Source of the DNA: Winogradskyella helgolandensis | GTDB taxonomy: Bacteria; Bacteroidota; Bacteroidia; Flavobacteriales; Flavobacteriaceae | NCBI RefSeq assembly: GCF_013404085.1 | Contig: NZ_JABFHO010000001.1 | Coordinates: 3,173,001-3,237,000 of the forward strand | Direction of reading: 5' to 3' | Length of the DNA: 64,000 bases | Shown here: positions 63,679 through 64,000 of the stretch, in pieces | Layout of the letters: every line of letters starts with the position of its first letter | Numbering within the stretch: position 1 is the stretch's first letter | Notes under the pieces: generated by a model | The model's database searches: none | Seen by the model: only the letters and a program-made list of their open reading frames with translations | Told to the model about the DNA's origin: nothing | Position numbers and translations under genes: made by a program

Positions 63679-64000
63679 TTATTTCCCAAATTGCTCTCGC
63701 GCCTCTGTTTCAATATTCATCTGATTCACTCTAGAATCTACTTTTCGTTTAAAGTCTGTATCAGCTATCGTTGCTACATTATCCAAATAACGAATCACTT
63801 CTTGTCGTCTTATATCTGAAAAGTTTAAACCTTTCATATTCGATTTCATTAACTCTTGAAGCATATTAAACTTCGTGTCATAATCCTTTTTAAAATACGT
63901 TTCAGGATTGTCAAACCAATCTTTTTCTAAATCAAAATCGGTTAATCGTAATGAAATGGCAGATTGAATATTTCGTACATCTCTTGAAGAGAAAAACGGA
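63679..64000 (-). CDS. C-terminal part of a large protein leaving the window (possibly an AAA-type ATPase)
   Basis: The minus strand is open from the window edge to a stop at 63679, about 106 residues; a Met at 63864 is internal rather than the start. The visible part begins FFSSRDVRNIQSAISLRLTD and continues with DWFDNPETYFKKDYDTKFNM, LNFSDIRRQEVIRYLDNVA and TEAREQFGK. It is helical, like the end of an AAA+ module or a linker, but the catalytic part is outside the window, so the ATPase idea is a guess based on fold impression and the neighbouring genes. Confidence 0.6.
   Translation of the reverse strand, partial: PFFSSRDVRNIQSAISLRLTDFDLEKDWFDNPETYFKKDYDTKFNMLQELMKSNMKGLNFSDIRRQEVIRYLDNVATIADTDFKRKVDSRVNQMNIETEAREQFGK

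Noticed and set aside
63679..63864. 61-residue complete gene starting at 63864
   Set aside because: The frame stays open upstream to the window edge with protein-like sequence, so this is the C-terminus of a larger gene.

Overview
The window comes from a low-GC bacterium of the Bacteroidota, almost certainly a (probably marine) Flavobacteriaceae. The evidence is five large secreted proteins ending in type A type IX secretion (T9SS) sorting domains (NPxxxxL ... GxYFLEI ... KKFIK), an ECF sigma/anti-sigma/outer-membrane-protein operon, the lack of Shine-Dalgarno sequences, TAnnTTTG-type promoter elements, and dispersed intergenic repeats of the GTCAT...ATCTCAT kind. Genus placement (Winogradskyella or Psychroserpens-like) is only an impression. 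No rRNA, tRNA, CRISPR array, transposase or prophage gene was seen.

Layout. 1-3.5 kb (minus strand): start of an RlmI-like rRNA methyltransferase, then an ECF sigma factor, a membrane anti-sigma-like protein, a coiled-coil outer-membrane protein and a small beta-barrel protein. 3.9-5.8 kb: dnaK. 6.1-14.9 kb (plus strand): a T9SS choice-of-anchor-I/LTD/Calx-beta protein, a collagen-like lipoprotein, L-serine dehydratase with an SH3 protein, panB, an 11-copy heptanucleotide tandem repeat, and an RluA-family pseudouridine synthase. 14.9-23.3 kb (minus): an orphan histidine kinase overlapping a multi-TM membrane gene, then a compact operon DUF2891 lipoprotein - NRAMP-like transporter - pxpA - pxpB - pxpC (5-oxoproline hydrolysis), and a YifB/ComM ATPase.

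23.3-45.7 kb is dominated by secreted proteins: a 2612-residue LRR/jelly-roll/FN3 protein, two tandem paralogous FG-GAP (VCBS-type) proteins, a YheT-type hydrolase, a CocE/NonD lipoprotein hydrolase and an 816-residue T9SS protein. The 3' end and terminator of the 2612-residue gene occur a second time about 1.3 kb away, next to yifB, bracketing an unknown two-TM gene. 45.7-57.2 kb holds housekeeping genes: adenine deaminase, tilS, pabB-type chorismate-utilising enzyme, an aldose-epimerase-like protein, a TraB/GumN protein with a long unusual C-terminus, and a DEAD-box helicase.

57.2-64 kb is a minus-strand run of uncharacterised membrane and soluble proteins with a Nudix hydrolase and the end of a large protein that leaves the window. 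Inside it sits a stand-alone four-helix-bundle (23S rRNA intervening-sequence type) gene flanked by inverted repeats.

The observations I consider most worth following are: the NRAMP homologue that has lost the canonical metal ligands and is embedded in a 5-oxoprolinase operon with a DUF2891 lipoprotein; the inverted-repeat-bounded four-helix-bundle element; and the duplicated T9SS gene 3' end around 23.3-24.8 kb.
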